Source: Brachionus manjavacas
Lineage: Eukaryota; Rotifera; Eurotatoria; Ploima; Brachionidae
DNA: 64,000 nt
NCBI GenBank assembly: GCA_019054805.1
Contig: JAHQIY010000014.1
Span: forward strand, 2,294,001 to 2,358,000
Direction of reading: 5' to 3'
The notes beneath the pieces are model-generated. The model was not told where the DNA came from, searched no databases, and was given only the letters and a program-made list of their open reading frames with translations. The position numbers and the translations under genes are program-made. Numbering within the stretch: position 1 is the stretch's first letter; each line of letters starts with the position of its first letter. This document shows positions 13,482 to 25,100 of this stretch, in pieces.

Positions 13482-16400
13482 ATGGCGACTAGCGGTTCGA
13501 CTAATTTGGTATCAGGCGGGATCGGCGTGTCGACTAGTGTGCACGACATAAACCAGGGCCAGAACGGCTTGAACACGAGCTCGCAGCCGGCCCAGACGGT
13601 CACTGCCGCTCAGTCCAACATAAACATCCTGCAAGCGGGCAGTAGCACAAACAATCTGAACCAGAACTCGAATCCGACCAGTCAGAGCCAGTCGCATCAT
13701 CAGCGGCCGGCTAGCACCGCCAGCAGTGTGCAGCTCATGGTCGGGCCTAATTACCGCGTCGGCAAGAAAATCGGCTGCGGCAATTTTGGCGAGCTGCGTC
13801 TTGGCAAAAATTTGTACACTAACGAACACGTTGCCATCAAACTAGAGCCCATGAAGACACGCGCCCCTCAGTTGCATCTCGAGTACCGATTCTACAAACA
13901 AATAGCTTCCCCAAGTAATTAAAAAATTTTTTTTTTTTCTATTTTTTTTTCTTTTTTTTTCAATTAAAATAAAATTTAGAAAATCTTAAAAAAAATTCTC
14001 CCTTTTTTCCTAGACGTCGAAGGCGTTCCACAAGTGTTTTATTTTGGCCCGTGTTCTAGATACAACGCACTGGTGCTCGAGCTGCTCGGGCCCAGTCTCG
14101 AGGACCTGTTCGACCTGTGCGACCGCAAGTTCTCGCTCAAAACTGTCCTAATGATAGCCATCCAGCTCATAACTCGCATGGAATATGTACATTCGAAAAA
14201 TCTAATCTACCGCGATGTCAAGCCGGAAAATTTCCTGATAGGGCGAAACTCTACGCGTCGCCAGCACATAATTCACATCATAGACTTCGGCCTGGCCAAG
14301 GCCTACATAGACCCGGAGACCAACAAGCACATACCGTACCGTGAACACAAGAGCTTGACAGGCACGGCCCGCTACATGAGCATAAACACCCATTTGGGCA
14401 AGGAGCAGAGCAGACGCGACGACCTGGAAGCGCTGGGCCACATGTTCATGTATTTTTTGCGCGGCTCGCTGCCGTGGCAGGGCCTCAAGGCCGACACGCT
14501 CAAGGAACGATACCAGAAGATTGGCGACACGAAGCGTTCGACGCCCATCGAGGTCTTGTGTCAAGGCTACCCGGAAGAGTTCGCCAAATACTTGAAGTAT
14601 GTGCGCGGACTCGACTTTTTTGACAAGCCCGACTACGAAAAGTACCGGCGCATGTTCCAGGACTTGATGAAGGCGCGCGGATGGGACTGCGACTGGCAAT
14701 TCGACTGGTTCGGCAAGCACATCAACTCGTCGTCCAACCAAACCGGCACCACCACTGCCAACGCCACCACCAACAATACCAAAGAACCGATGAACACGAC
14801 CACAGATAACAACCAGCTAAATAATACCAAAAATAACAATTATAACAACAATAGGGAAAAAGTAAGTACTAGTCTTTGTTTTTTGTTTTTTTTAACTTTT
14901 TGTTGTTTTATTGTGATTTTTTGTTTTAAAAAAAACGAAAGAGCTTTTCTTGTGAAAGCATGTCTTAGACCTATTAACCTTATCCGGCAAAGTCTTCTCT
15001 GGCCCGTTCATTTTTTTGCGCTGTTTTTTTAAATAACAGGAAAAAATTAATTTTTTTTTTTAGGAAAATTTTTTTTCTTACTTGGGTTAGATGCAAATTA
15101 ATGTTTTTAAAATTGAAAAATTTAAAGGAAAATTGAAGTTTTGTACTATTTTGATATTTTAGTACTAAGTGAACAAAATTAAGAACTGTCTGTTTCAATA
15201 AAAAATCAAACTAAAAAAGAATGAGTTTAAATTTTGAAAATTTTAAAACTGAATTTTTTACCAGAGAAAAGTAAAAATCCAAAAGTAAAAGTGCACTGTT
15301 TTTCCTAACATATATTATTTGTTCTATCATTTTACTATAAAAAATTGATTTTAAAATTCAATTTATTTCGGAAATTTTTTTAAAAATATTATTTGTTTAT
15401 TTATTTGTGAATTTGTACCGAACTAATGCTCCTTCAGAAATGTTGAAATAATCTGCCTTTTATATGCCTATTTCCCAACCAGATGTATTCTGGTTTATTA
15501 CAATATCAAAAACTGCATAATAAAATTTAGTCGTAAAGCAGAAAATTTCGAATTTTCTGGCCTATTACGGAATAAAAATAATTCTATTTTATTTATTTGA
15601 AGCCTTATTTAGACGCAAAAGAAGAACCTACCCGAGAGTAGTTGAGTTAGTTTATGAGACTTGAATTTAATCATTATCTTTATGATAAAATTAAGTAAAA
15701 TAAAAAAAGATATTCTAAATATTGGTATAAAAAAATTTATTATTTATTTCAGTGAACGCCTTTAAGGCGATGTTAAAAAATATTAAAAAAGAATAAATGA
15801 GATAAACAGTTTTAAAGAGATTAAAGACAAATATTTGAAATCATACTAAATAATTATTGTAAAAAATGTTAATTAAACTAGTTTGGTTAAATATTATTCA
15901 AAATTTCTTTTATTTATTTTTTTTCTTCGATCCAGGAGGCAGAGTAGCAAATCAAACTTTGGAGGACAATCAGTTCACCGATGGATTTTTTTTTAATTCA
16001 TATCAAAACTAATGTTTTTGTTGCTATTTATAATAACGCGTATAATATTTTTAAAAAACAAAAATAATATTTTCTAGAACAGTTAGTGTCAATTATTTTT
16101 TGTTAGTACAATTAAATTAAATAATGTCAAATATGATTAAGATAGTAACTGTTTTATCTCTTTGACACCAAAATTGATTTAATTCAAACAAATATATATC
16201 CAAAAAAACTTTTTTTCAATAATTAATTAAAGACCTTCCGACAAGATTAATTAAAGCTGATTCCGACAAGATGAGTTTATTGGTGTTATACAAAAAGGAA
16301 ATTTTTGAGCTAGACAATATTCACTATTCTCAAAATGTCTTTTATCGAAATCCCAAACAACTTAAGCCAAGATGAGTCCATTAAACCAGAACAAGTTAAA

Positions 16401-19146
16401 ACAAAATGATAAATGCGCTTGTTATTAAATCATCAATTTATCATCAATAGATCTGATATAAAAACTAATTTCGAAAAGTAAAATTTTTACTATTCAGAAC
16501 ATTTTTTATTGCAACATATTTAGACTTTTCTTTTTTGGTTTTTAATGTTAGAAAATTTATTAGATTCTTCAAAAAAAGATTAATATTCAGAAAAAACTTT
16601 AATAAATGGCATTTGTACAAATTTGATTAAAATGAAACCTCGTTCATCTTTCTTAGATCACCTGTTTCGGAAAGAATTGGAATCGTACAAAACTTCAAGT
16701 TGCCAAATTTTAATTTCTAAGATTAAAAAAGAAATCAGGAATTGACATTCTGAAAATTTCAAGTATCAAAACCAGAATTGAATTTTTTTATGTCCTGTTT
16801 TTTAACCTATAATGTGAACACGAATTTTTATAAAATTAAATTTTTTAACTATATAAGAAAAATTATGTTAAATGATTTGGACAAAAGATAATAGTCTTAA
16901 AGAGAAAAATATTGTGTTTGTACAAATTAAGAGAATTAGGGTCAATTTAGCAAATTTATAAATCAAAATAAATTTTTAAATTTTAGCTAATGATTCTGGA
17001 ATAAACTTGGTCTTCTATTTTTTCCATTGTTCCCATTATCATTGATATTCAATTATTTCAATAAAATTGAAAAAAATTTTATATGTTGAGACAAATTTGA
17101 AATTTTCAGCTACAAAAATTTTAAAATGTTTTTTTTTTTAAATAAAAAACTTTAAAATCCTTGAACTATCTGTTTTTTCGGGTTAATGTGAAGACTGGAG
17201 CAAAATTTTTACTTTTTGTTGAGTGTTAAATTTTCCAACTGTGGCATTAATGCACTCTTGGTTTACTTCATGCTAAATCTTGAGACAAATTTATTCAAAT
17301 TTAATTTTAATGTTAATTTTTCAATTTTGTTGCAGATAAAATGTTTGTCTCAAGATTTAACAAATTTTATCCAGCCAGGAAGCAAACAGTGCCAAGTATT
17401 AATGCTACATTTATTAAATTTCAAAATACAATTAATAAAAAGTTAGCTAAAATTTTGCTCCGAACTTTGCACTACCTCGAAAAAACAAATTCGAATTTAA
17501 AGATATTATAAGTATAAAACAAATGCAAATGTCTTGATTTATCATACGCTATCGTATGTTATGTTGTGTTATTTCAAAAAATGCTTAGATTGTTCTTTAT
17601 TATTTTGAACATGAAAGAATGTGTGTTGAGTAATAAAAAAAAACAAGATTTCACCTTTTAGATATTAAGAGCTTTTATTTGTTTTAAATTGAAAAAATTC
17701 TTTGAAATTTAGTTAAAAGTTTATAATATCTCGATATTAAATTTTTTTTACAATTTTATTGAAATAATTAAATATCACCCAAATAAAATTCATTCGATTA
17801 ATTTTCAAAAAAAAATTTTATTTATCATTTCATGAACCATGGTATCTGGATCGATTTACAGAAAATTTATTTAAAGAAATCTTTCTAATTATGTTTAAAA
17901 ATACTTTTTATAGAAATGATATTTAGAAATTGATTCATAGAATTCTTTTCTTTTTTCTTGTATTTTTTCATTTACTCTTCAATTTTTACTTCAACAAGCT
18001 AAAATCAAAACCTCTTTAACACTTGACCAAAAGCAAGGGCTAAGCTTCATTCCAACCTGATTGACTATCTCCCAACTTTATTTCTAAAAATAAATAAATA
18101 ACATCGATAAATAAATAACAACAAAATTCCTAATAAGTGAATCTTTTTGAATTTCTTTTTTGTCCCGTTCGAATTCATGTCCAGCCTTAATTTAACAACA
18201 AGATAACTTGTGATATTCTGAGAATAATTATTTTTTAAGCTTCTGTAAGTCAAAATTTAGATCAAAGCTTTTTTTTCATTTAAAAAAAAATTCAAAATTC
18301 TAAAGCTAATTTTGAAAAATCAAAAATCAAGTCTCAAAAAAAATTCAAGTGATTTTTTTTTTTATTTTTAATAAATTTTAATGTTTAAATTCTCTTTGTT
18401 TTTAAAATTTTCAAAAAAAAATTCTATAAATCGACAAAGAACCGATTCACACAAAAAGTCAGTAAATAGTGTTTTTTGGAAAAAAAAAAAACTATGGGAA
18501 AAAAATTTTCTTTTTTCTTTTTAAAAATTACAACTAATCTAATAGAATAAAAAAAACTGGGGTAGAGAAGCATTTTGACCAGAGGTCAGAAGTTTCAAGA
18601 ATAAAATTTAACTAATTTGTAGAAATATAGAATCGGCGGCACAACGCCGAAAGAAAACGATAAAACAGTAATAAACTTTAAACGACTCGAACAATCAGTA
18701 AGTCGCATTTCTGTTTGAAAACTAGCTTTGTCTTTTTAAAATTAATTTTGCACCTTTGACTAACCAATTTTGAACTATCATGTCTAACTAGCTCGGGTCC
18801 AATTTGCCACACCAAATTAGGTCCGAGATGATTAAAGCGGGTGTCTTACTGCCTTCTAGCTGTCACTGTTTGCATTTGCAATCGAGATTAATCTGAGACA
18901 AATGAAAGTAATAATTTTGCTAATTTAAGGTCATGAGTTCCCAAGATGATGAACACCATGCAAATGACAACACGCCAATATCGCCACCCAATGTCGAAGT
19001 AGTCAGCGATACCAAGTAAGTGGTGGGCTCTCGAGGCCCATTTGTTCTAGGCGCTTTATCACGAGATTTAAAGTTCTATTCTAAAAAGGTGTTGCTGTTT
19101 TTTCCGCCGACGTTCCAAAAAAGAAAGAAATGCCCGACAAAAATGA
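13482..19146 (+). CDS. CSNK1G: Casein kinase 1 gamma (four exons)
   Basis: Membrane-anchored Ser/Thr kinase of the CK1 gamma class, known in animals to act at the plasma membrane in Wnt/LRP6 signalling and trafficking. Exons: 13,482-13,914, 14,014-14,861, 18,930-19,015, 19,089-19,146; 1,425 nt, 474 aa, phases consistent, introns GT..AG. A Gln/Asn/Ser-rich N-terminus (1-86) precedes the kinase domain: glycine loop GCGNFGE about 98-104, VAIK lysine 120, YRDVKPEN with Asp212, DFG from 235, and the CK1-typical LTGTARYMS. Exon 2 ends in an Asn/Thr-rich linker. Exon 3 carries the class-typical PNVEVV stretch, and exon 4 encodes KCCCFF plus a basic tail, the palmitoylation site of the gamma class. 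The start is the first ATG in frame, after an AGCAAA context. Intron 2 is about 4 kb and holds repeats; alternative exons there are possible. Confidence 0.95.
15389..15438 (-). repeat. Hairpin plus (AAATA)n tail, family 1, reverse orientation
   Basis: The reverse complement shows the GAAGGAGC arm and a GTACA-closing arm (core 15,414-15,438), followed by an ACAAATAAATAAACAAATAA-type tail. It is a short retroelement 3' end inserted antisense in the CK1 gamma intron. Confidence 0.65.
15737..15773 (-). repeat. Hairpin plus (AAATA)n tail, family 2, reverse orientation
   Basis: The reverse complement reads ACATCGCCTT..AAGGCGTT with CACTG, then AAATAAATAATAAA. The perfect short stem CGCCTT/AAGGCG and tail match the plus-strand copy at 21,242-21,290, so this is a second 3'-end family distinct from family 1. 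Confidence 0.65.
17172..17487. mobile_element. Fold-back (MITE-like) element in CK1 gamma intron 2
   Basis: The two halves are imperfect reverse complements. The left arm has gttttttcgg, ggagcaaaattt and later atcttgagacaaa; the right arm has tttgtctcaagat, aaattttgctcc and cgaaaaaac in mirror order. Arms are roughly 120-150 bp with little spacer. No transposase is inside; the 70-odd-codon open frame from about 17,216 sits within the arms and is probably incidental. Terminal boundaries and target-site duplication are not clear. Confidence 0.6.
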
Positions 19147-20019
19147 GCAGCTTTATTTTATTGAAAAGGAAAAATTAAAAAATTTTATACATTTTTATTT
19201 CTTCAATTGATTATAGAATTTTACTGAAACAAAATTAAACAAACAAATTATTATCTGTATCTTTTTTTGAACTGTTTTCTTCTCTATTGAAATTATTCTT
19301 TAATATTTAAAAAAAATTTTCACAAATCAAAGAAACTTGTTATTTAAAAAAGATTAAAACACAAAACGCTTCTTTATAAATAAAAATTGATTGTAATTTA
19401 TACAAAAAGAATATTTTTTTTTAATATTATTATATTATTAAGAATCAATTGCGTCGTTCACATAGAAATAAAATTTGATATTTAAAATAATTATTTTGTT
19501 TGATTGCTGCGAGCCTCGGAGCCAACTTCCATTCGTTAACTGAAAACGACTTGTAACAATTTTTTATAACGAGACTCTTCTATTTTTTGTTCAGGAGTAT
19601 TTTTCTCTTTTATTTTGAATAAAAATTTTTATTTTCAACTATTTTATTTTTTCAACAAGGTCTTTTAATGGAAATTAATCAGACAAGTGACATCGGGTGC
19701 CAACAGCTATTTTTGTTTAAATTTTTTCATGCTTTTTATTTTGATAAAAAAATTCTCTTCAAAAATAAAAATATCTTTTAAAAATTACTGCTATCGAGTT
19801 TTGTGATGTTTACATTAGTACTCTTGGGTCTGTCTATCCGATCTCTTCGAAAGACGTATTGGAATAGCTATTAATGCACATTAAACGCTCATGCTTAAGT
19901 TAATCTACTTTCCAGTGGAGGCAGTAATGTTTATAGTGCGTTCAGTGGCTACCTGTCGTGTGACAATTGGTACCTGGAGAAAATAAAAGTCTTAGGATGG
20001 TTCCGGATACTGGTTAGAT

Positions 20020-20246
20020 TCAGACTTGTTTAAATTTTTTTTTCAAAGTCCAAGTCCGGACTTTTTTAAAAATTTGCTAGATCAGGCTTCATATCAAAAA
20101 ATATTTAAACTCTTGGGTTGTCTAATGCAATAGATTTTCTAAATATCAGAATTTTCTTGCAATTTTAGCATTAATGTCTTCACAATATTCAAAATTTTAA
20201 AGCCTGGACTTGGACTTTACTTGAGACTTGTGACTTTTTAAAAACT
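20020..20246. mobile_element. Small non-autonomous insertion flanked by a direct repeat
   Basis: The 10-bp direct repeat ctggttagat lies at 20,010-20,019 and 20,247-20,256. Between them the ends carry inverted subterminal motifs (aaagtccaagtccgg on the left; its near reverse complement cctggacttggacttt on the right), and agactt occurs near both ends. This architecture suits a small hAT-type or similar non-autonomous element. The target duplication is slightly longer than the 8 bp usual for hAT, so the superfamily is uncertain. Confidence 0.5.
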
Positions 20247-21241
20247 CTGGTTAGATCAACAGTTCCATAGCGTTCGCTTTATAAAAGCGGCGGAAGATGC
20301 GATATAGCGACATTTTTGACAATACCACAGGAAAGTTAGTTAAATTAATCATGAGCATTTTAGTTAAAAAGGAGAATAAATAGCTGCTGCAATACGTTTA
20401 ACGAGGACATCGGATAAACTGGCTCAATGGTACAAATGTAAAAACTACAAGAATAACTTTTAAAATTTTTTTAAACTCCAAACTTATTAAATTAATAAAA
20501 GTAGATTTTTTTAAAGCAAATCAAAATATTTTTTTAATGTGTGCATTAAATATCAACTTTGTATCACAATTAATTACAGTGAGTTATTAATAATAAATTA
20601 AGAGTTACATTTTATTCAAATTATTCAACTTTTTCAAATAAATGTTCTTTTCAATAACTGAAAAAAAAATCGAATTCAAAACTCAAAATATTCTCGGTAA
20701 TTAATAAAAAATTTTTGAACAATTTAAATCATTTTTTTTTAAGATTTTAGAATGTTTTAAACTTGGATTTTCTATTTTTTTTCACCATTTCGTATTTATT
20801 GTAATCTTAAGACAAAATTAGAGATTCTTTGGAATTTAGGTAAATCAAAACTTAAAAATCAATACGAAAAAGGCATCTTGAAGTTGATGATCAATTTAAA
20901 ATATCGTTTTAATTTAAAGAGTTTAAATTTAGATATTAAATTCGTTTTTGAATTTATTTAAATAATTTTTAAGCATTGTGAATTTTGGTACAAAAACAAA
21001 ATTAAAAAAGCGTCTAAGCTCAGAAGCGTCAGGCTGAGTAAAGTTGGTTGTAGCAACTGATACATCCTCTGTACCGCCACTTAAATTTGAATTCGACTAT
21101 TAACCTGACGGCTAGGTAAATTAATTACTGGTCGTGAAAAATTAATTAACAATTTAATAATTTTTTTTGAAAATTTGATTTATTAAATTATTAATGCAAT
21201 TAAAACTATCTAATTTTTTTTTTTTTTTAATCTTATAACTT

Positions 21242-21290
21242 TACATCGCCTTCAAGGCGTTCAGTGAAATAAATAAATAAATAAATTAAT
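21242..21290 (+). repeat. Hairpin plus (AAATA)n tail, family 2
   Basis: ACATCGCCTTCAAGGCGTTC with the stem CGCCTT/AAGGCG is followed by AGTGAAATAAATAAATAAAT. It matches the antisense copy at 15,737-15,773 and is probably a 3' end of a non-LTR or SINE element. Confidence 0.65.
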
Positions 21291-21435
21291 GCAAAATAAA
21301 AATATCATCAATTTTCAATCATTCAGGTATTTAAAAGAGTCTGAACTCTAACTATTTCAACTTACCGTTTTTAATTTTCTTTTATTTCATTTTATCTTAT
21401 TTAACTTTATATTACATTTTTTTATATATTTTTGT

Positions 21436-21462
21436 TCTGAAGGACCATTGGCTCGGTACAGA
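21436..21462 (+). repeat. Hairpin tail core, family 1, decayed A-tail
   Basis: Same inverted-repeat core as at 12,671, with a GG to CC-type change kept paired in the stem (GGACCA/TGGCTC), followed by an A/T-rich tail without clean AAATA units. This suggests an old copy of the LINE 3' end. Confidence 0.55.
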
Positions 21463-22147
21463 TTTTTAAACTTTTATTTTATCAAAATATAAAATTAGCT
21501 TTATTTTTTTATCTGAAAATTAAAAAAACATGTAACCTGAGCATTGTATCCAAAAAATTTAAATAACTTTGGAATCGACTAAAAAATTCTAGTCGATATT
21601 AAAGTTAGGCGATTTATCAAAATCGATTATTTTTTTTTATATTCTAATGATAAAGCTTTCCAAAATATGAAAATATTAGAAAAATGGATTAATTTTTGTT
21701 CATTTATTTTATTTTTTTAATGCAGATTTAAATTATTGAATTTTTTAAATACAAATAGTTTAAAAAATAATATATCACATAATGTAATGATCAGCATATT
21801 GCAATAGACATTTTTTAATTATCAAGTGTTTAATTTTTCCTACGGTCAGCATTCAAAGTTAAATATTCCCCTTAAAATCGATCGTATAAAAGAGATGGAT
21901 TCTTTGAAGCAATTATTCAAATTAAAGCCTTTTTCCTTCAAAAACTATTTTAAATGTTGGAAAATTAGCCAAATTTTTCCACATTTGGATTTTTTAAAAC
22001 TTATTAATCAAAATTTGAGTTGAATGTTTTAATAAAATAAATCCAAAATTTTTAATTTTAATATTTTTTCGATGGAGTCAAGATCAGATTATTTTATGAA
22101 TTTTGATTAAAATTTATTAAAATTTTTTTTGTTAAAATAGATGCATA

Positions 22148-25100
22148 CTAATTGTCAACTGTTTTAAAATACATAGAAATTAAAGAAATGGGAGTAACAA
22201 CTGCAAAAAAAATAAAAAAAAACCGGTCAATAAGCATTGCCAAATATTTCCATTGATGAACCAATATTTGATCATTATTCATTTGATTTTGCAAGTAACG
22301 AGTAAAATTGTGAATATCTTTAGCCTTTTGGATTGAATTAATATAATTTTTGATAGATATTTTAAAAATTTCCAAATTTTCAAGATAATATTTAGCCTTT
22401 TTTGTTTCCATCAATCCATTTGAAAAGTCATCAAGTCTTTGATTTAAATCAATGCATTCATTTGTTCTCACTTTTGCATTCGATAAGCCAGACTTGATCA
22501 AATTGAATTTTAAATTTTCCAATGTATTCAAATATTTTGAGTTATCAACATTTTCTCTGGTAAAACAATTTTTCCTGATGCTCATTTTAAGATCATTTTT
22601 GCGGACTATGTACATTTTAAGAGTTTTGAGCAAGCTCAACACCTCATTGCCGATTAAAGCCTCTACACACTCTTCATTTTTGCCACTCTCGTCCACAAAC
22701 TGGTTTAAAATAAACAAATTTTTATTCAAATCCAACAACCTTTTTCTTATATTTTCCATTTCAAAATTGCTCAAATTAGTCTTGAACAGCTTTTTTTCAT
22801 CGTTCACATACCGACTTTGCTGAACTATCACTTTCAAACAGCCGGATATTGGCGTCTTGGTCTTGTAGTTGTAATAGACCAAGTAAATAATGGTGGTCAA
22901 CATGATGCAAATTGATATGAAGACCAAATTTAGATCAAAATAAATACTTAGCATTGGCATTTGGCTTGTTTTTGGTATTAGATCACTAATGTCCTTTAGG
23001 TACATCATTCCGCTGATGAGAATACTTGTCGAGTAGCTTTTCTTTTCGCCGCTCTCGACCGGGACAATGTAAGTCAAGAGTGCCACAATGTAAAAAAAGA
23101 AATAAGGCATGACTAATTTGTTCATGTAGTAAAGGATTTTTCGCCTCATCAGCAAACTTAGGCGGACCACGCTCATTTCTTTTTCTATCTGAATGCTGAA
23201 TGAATACTTTTGGTCAAAATTGGAAGCACTAGCATTGATTAGGTCGAACTCGGCCTCATTTATCAGCTGCAAGTGAACACCAGTGCCGAATGTTTCCAGA
23301 GTTAGTAGATCGTTCATAAATGCTGACGATCTGAAGTCAATGTGGCATTGCTGCACATCGAATGGAAAATTGTCTTGATTCAGCTCGCATATGGTCAGTA
23401 CTTTGAGAGGAAATACCCATCTGCAATCGCCATTCGGGTCGACTAGAATGAAGTATTTGTTACGCTCGGAAAAATCGTAAATATTATTGCTGGATTGGGT
23501 GTAGCGGACGGTTTTTTCCGAGTCAAATTTGAAGTTGTTTACATTGTTTGACACGATTATGTCGGGCGCCCATATCTCTGTGGATTTGAATGACAATGTA
23601 TTCGAGTAAACGCTTGAGTTCCATTTCATGAATTCATCTCGCCACCGTAAACTTAATTGCAGTGTGCTTGTCATTACCTAATAAAAAAGGTTAATGGTGT
23701 GAACAAATACGCTTAGGAAATGAGGACCACAATTTCAAACTAGAATTTTTTTTTGTTTTTTCATTTCTTATTTTTAAATGTTATCGGAAAATTGAAAAAC
23801 ATGGAAATCTATAGAGTTAAGCTCTAATAAGTAAATTTGTAAAAAATAAATAAAAAAAAATCTGAAAATCAACTGAATTTTAATTTATTCTCCTAATTAA
23901 CTGGAAAAATTCTAGTAATTTTTAAGTGAATTTTTAAAGTAAAATAAAATAAAATTTAAAAAAAAAATAAAGTCTTTATTTATTGAACAATTCCTGGCGA
24001 AAATTTCAGTAAAAACGCCCGCTTCACATTCTAGTTGATACAATTTAAATCGGTAATCAATGTCTATGACTCGACTCATTAATTTTGTTAAAAATTTTAG
24101 CGGCACTGTCGATCTCTAATTCTGGTTCTGGCTCTGACGGCTCTGTTATTGGACTCCATGGGATCAAAACGTCATCAGGACCGTCATGTTCCCAATTTTC
24201 ATCCCCTAATTCGTTTTAGCTAAGGATACTCGAAGACATCAAATAATTGCCTGGCTGTTTCGAGTTTTGACCATTCTTCAAGTGGAATGTTTATTAAACT
24301 TAGGCCAAGAGGGGTATCAATTCAAAATACTGCTTTAATCGGGTAAATTTGATGCCTGTGATGGGAGAATGGTTTTTCCATCGAAAATATTCAAAAAAAT
24401 GGGTTTTAATTTTTTTTAATTTATTTTCATTTTTAGGCTTAATTTAGGCAAAACTGCTCTAAAAAATTTACCCATAAATTATCTATTAAAATACGAGATT
24501 AAATTTAAAATTCTAAAGAATTCCGCACACAAAAGAAATTTTACAAATTCACTTAGTAAATTTAGACAATCCATTATTTTTCATGTTTTTTTACAATTTT
24601 ACGTATCGATATTCTATTAATTTATGTAATCTCAAAATTTACTATTATTATTATTATTTTTTAATTCAAGCCTCTTAGGCAATATAGTAAAATTTAGAGA
24701 AAATTAAAAAATTTTATAAATAGAGTAAAAAGAAAATACGATTTATATACAATTCAAAAAAAAAAAAAAAACTCAAATATCTCGAAAAAATTATAATTAG
24801 GTATAAAAGTCCACTTTTAATAAATCGCTTAAAATTTTAAATAAGAACTATTTTATAAATAAATATTATATTTTGATGGTTAAATTTTTTTTTTTTTGAT
24901 ATTTGGGCTAAATCGCGAGTTTAATTTGCAAAGTAACCCAAATAAAGAAACCCAAATCATAAACCGTTTTAAAAATATTTTCAAATAATTGTAAAGATAT
25001 TTACAAACTTTAATTTAAAGCAAAAATCACTAAGATTGATAGAATCTGACGAAGGTCATAAAAGACTCGAATTTGACTGGGGTTGTGAAGTTCATTTCAA

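Larger units (their letters stand above)
14862..18929 (+). other. Large intron 2 of CK1 gamma, repeat-bearing
   Basis: It begins with a strong donor (GTAAGT) after the linker and ends in TTTAAG. It contains two retroelement hairpin tails in reverse orientation (15,389-15,438 and 15,737-15,773) and a fold-back element (17,172-17,487). Possible acceptor-like sites at 15,934 and 17,336 are not needed for a complete protein. Confidence 0.8.
19147..22147. other. Intergenic region between CK1 gamma and the receptor gene (convergent 3' ends)
   Basis: CK1 gamma (plus) and the Cys-loop receptor (minus) converge here, so both 3' UTRs should lie in it. A GC-richer block at 19,800-20,420 has an open stretch after an acceptor-like CTTTCCAG (19,910-20,040), but no family was recognised. 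A small insertion at 20,020-20,246 and hairpin tails at 21,242 and 21,436 are listed separately. Confidence 0.5.

Noticed and set aside
13512-14839. Long antisense open frames opposite the CK1 gamma exons
   Set aside because: They mirror the strong codon bias of the kinase exons and have no domain or splice support of their own.
15934-15947. Possible CK1 gamma exon after an acceptor-like GATCCAG
   Set aside because: It would add three residues and a stop (EAE), whereas the exons at 18,930 and 19,089 restore the conserved gamma tail in frame.
17216-17446. 76-codon plus-strand open frame in CK1 gamma intron 2
   Set aside because: Lies within the arms of a fold-back element and has no recognisable domain; kept only as a possible decoy exon.
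22452-22823. Plus-strand 123-codon open frame
   Set aside because: Lies entirely opposite the M3-M4 loop of the receptor subunit and shows no domain.
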